Source: Clostridia bacterium
GTDB taxonomy: Bacteria > Bacillota > Clostridia > Oscillospirales > Butyricicoccaceae
Direction of reading: 5' to 3'
Length of the DNA: 5,149 nucleotides
Assembly (NCBI GenBank): GCA_017407765.1
Contig: JAFQVZ010000223.1
Coordinates: forward strand, 1 to 5,149
Each line of letters begins with the position of its first letter. Position 1 is the first letter of the stretch. The position numbers and the translations under genes were made by a program. Shown one piece after another: positions 4,090-5,149 of the stretch. The notes beneath the pieces are model-generated. The model saw nothing but the letters and a program-made list of their open reading frames with translations. It had not been told where the DNA came from and made no database searches.

Positions 4090-4132
4090 TGATAACAAAA
4101 GAAAAAGCCATCAACTTTCGTTGATGGCTTTT
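4090..4132 (-). terminator. Terminator of the second tRNA-Leu(CAG)
   Basis: A perfect 13-bp stem (4103-4115 with 4120-4132) with a TTTC-type loop. Its upstream arm starts at the last base of the tRNA CCA. On the minus strand the tail is TTTTTCTTTTG, stronger than that of copy 1. Confidence 0.88.
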
Positions 4133-4218
4133 GGTGCGGATGAAGGGACTTGAACCCCCACGAAGTTGCCCCCACTAGCACCTGAAGCTAGCGCGTCTGC
4201 CGATTCCGCCACATCCGC
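4132..4218 (-). tRNA. tRNA-Leu (anticodon CAG), copy 2
   Basis: Identical over all 87 nt to the gene at 2826-2912: CAG anticodon, long variable arm, encoded CCA, acceptor GCGGATG/CATCCGC. It has its own promoter and terminator, and lies convergent to the cyclophilin gene. Confidence 0.97.
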
Positions 4219-4232
4219 ACGGAACGAGGATA

Positions 4233-4260
4233 ATTATAACACAGTTTTTCTTTTTGTCAA
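4233..4260 (-). promoter_or_regulatory. Promoter of tRNA-Leu(CAG) copy 2
   Basis: On the minus strand, TTGACA (4260-4255), a 16-bp spacer and TATAAT (4238-4233) with an upstream TG-T. The predicted start is near 4226. Confidence 0.88.
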
Positions 4261-4334
4261 CATCTTTTTTCATATTTTTTCAGACTTTTGTCTTTCTGTT
4301 TATTCTTTGTTGTCTTCTATTGCAATTTAGTTTG

Positions 4335-4343
4335 TGGTATACT
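4335..4343 (+). promoter_or_regulatory. Extended -10 promoter of the ccdA-like gene
   Basis: TG-G-TATACT (4335-4343) is a good extended -10 with a predicted start near 4350. No matching -35 is found at 16-18 bp, which extended -10 promoters tolerate. A TATAAT slightly downstream is a weaker alternative. Confidence 0.5.
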
Positions 4344-4372
4344 TTATTTATAATAAACTACGGAGGTTTTCA

Positions 4373-5149
4373 ATGAACTTTGATATACAGACCGGCGTTT
4401 CTGCCGTCACGGTGTTTTTTCAGGGAGTGCTGAGTTTTCTTTCGCCTTGCGTTCTGCCCATACTCCCCCTTTATCTCGGCTATCTTTCCGGCTCGGCCGG
4501 CCCGGATGAAAAACGCAAAGGCAAGCTGGTGTTCAACACCTTCTTCTTTGTTCTGGGAATAAGTGCTGCCTTTTTCCTGCTGGCTCTTGGTTTCACTTCG
4601 TTCGGAAGCGCCCTTAACCGATACAGCAATATCATCACGAAGGCAGGCGGCGCCATCATCTTCCTGCTCGGCGTTTATCAGCTGGGCATTTTCGGCGATT
4701 CTTCCCTTCTTAGCCGTGAGTTTCGCCTGCCCCTTGATGCAGGCCGCTTTACATCGGGCCCAATTGCCGCGCTTATCATGGGTTTCACCTTCAGCTTCGG
4801 CTGGACCCCCTGCGTAGGCCCCGCACTCACCTCGGCACTTCTGATGGCTTCTTCGTCTTCAAGCAGACTCCAGGGCCTGGCTCTCGTCGGAGTATACACC
4901 TTAGGCTTCACCCTTCCTTTTATGCTCGCGGCTCTGTTTGCCGAAAAGCTCATGGATGTCTTCTCGCGCAAGGGCAATATAATGAAATATGCTCAGAAGA
5001 TCGGTGGCCTGCTGCTCATTATAATGGGCGTTCTTATGTTCTCGGGCTACTTTGCTTCCCCTGACTCCCCATCTTCCCTGCCTCAGCAGCAGGAGAAGCC
5101 TTCGCAGTCTTCAGCAGATACAGATGCCCCTCAGAACAGCGAACCTGAA
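4373..5149 (+). CDS. ccdA: CcdA/DsbD-type membrane thiol-disulfide transporter, C-terminus beyond the window
   Basis: Open for 259 codons to the window edge. CcdA proteins carry electrons from cytosolic thioredoxin across the membrane to extracytoplasmic thiol-disulfide proteins, classically for cytochrome c maturation. Six hydrophobic segments lie near residues 12-38, 53-76, 87-107, 130-160, 166-190 and 207-227. The two redox cysteines sit in the family motifs LSPCVLPILPLYLGYLSG (Cys26) and GWTPCVGPALTSAL (Cys147). The last 32 visible residues (228-259) form a Pro/Ser/Gln/Glu-rich linker after the last membrane segment. CcdA alone normally ends near there, so the linker suggests a fused extracytoplasmic thioredoxin/TlpA-like domain past the edge (inference). 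The start is ATG 4373 with GGAGG (4362-4366) 6 nt upstream. Without cytochrome c genes in view, a role in general extracytoplasmic disulfide reduction is equally possible. Confidence 0.92.
   Translation, partial: MNFDIQTGVSAVTVFFQGVLSFLSPCVLPILPLYLGYLSGSAGPDEKRKGKLVFNTFFFVLGISAAFFLLALGFTSFGSALNRYSNIITKAGGAIIFLLGVYQLGIFGDSSLLSREFRLPLDAGRFTSGPIAALIMGFTFSFGWTPCVGPALTSALLMASSSSSRLQGLALVGVYTLGFTLPFMLAALFAEKLMDVFSRKGNIMKYAQKIGGLLLIIMGVLMFSGYFASPDSPSSLPQQQEKPSQSSADTDAPQNSEPE

Larger units (their letters stand above)
4132..4270 (-). repeat. Duplicated tRNA-Leu(CAG) plus promoter unit, copy 2
   Basis: Partner of 2826-2964, in the same orientation 1,306 bp away. The 16-bp spacer and both promoter hexamers are identical; only three leader bases differ (in the window 4228-4232). 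Such direct repeats can recombine, which would delete the intervening non-coding RNA and cyclophilin gene. Confidence 0.9.

Overview
The window looks like chromosome from a low-to-mid GC Gram-positive gut-type anaerobe of the Clostridia, most likely the Oscillospiraceae/Ruminococcaceae. This is inferred from gene content (DegV/FakB, a DUF1836 regulator, an OhrR-type MarR regulator, a clostridial-style cyclophilin with a C-terminal tail, CcdA), from strong GGAGG ribosome sites, from TTGACA/TATAAT promoters and from T-rich intrinsic terminators. No species can be named from sequence alone.

Layout. 1-831 (minus): a DegV-family fatty-acid-binding protein, cut at its C-terminus by the window edge. 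It is divergent from a DUF1836 gene (981-1526, plus). That gene has a perfect-consensus promoter placed so close to the ATG that its mRNA would be almost leaderless. 1527-1906: a terminator, then a decayed 3' end of a glutathione peroxidase gene (about 1573-1690), then an AT-rich control region with two nested long inverted repeats. 1907-2359 (plus): an OhrR-type peroxide-sensing repressor. The dead peroxidase fragment beside a peroxide-responsive repressor suggests the regulator has lost a former target.

2364-3258 is an RNA-gene region read on the minus strand. It contains tRNA-Leu(GAG), a terminated segment at 2651-2795 that may be a small RNA, tRNA-Leu(CAG), and a roughly 210-nt non-coding RNA unit (about 3012-3225) with its own strong promoter and terminator. 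The latter is the most interesting item here; I favour a raiA-like structured RNA but cannot confirm it. 3465-4034 (plus) encodes a divergent cyclophilin-type peptidyl-prolyl isomerase lacking several canonical catalytic residues. 4132-4218 (minus) is a second, identical tRNA-Leu(CAG) gene that was duplicated with its promoter (136 of 139 bases identical). 4373-5149 (plus) is the membrane part of a CcdA-type thiol-disulfide transporter. It continues past the edge after a Pro/Ser/Gln-rich linker and may be fused to an extracytoplasmic thioredoxin-like domain.

Almost every gene is its own transcription unit with its own promoter and terminator. There is no multi-gene operon, phage, transposon or CRISPR array. 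The peroxide regulator, peroxidase remnant and CcdA form a loose redox theme, but nothing in the sequence links them as one system.
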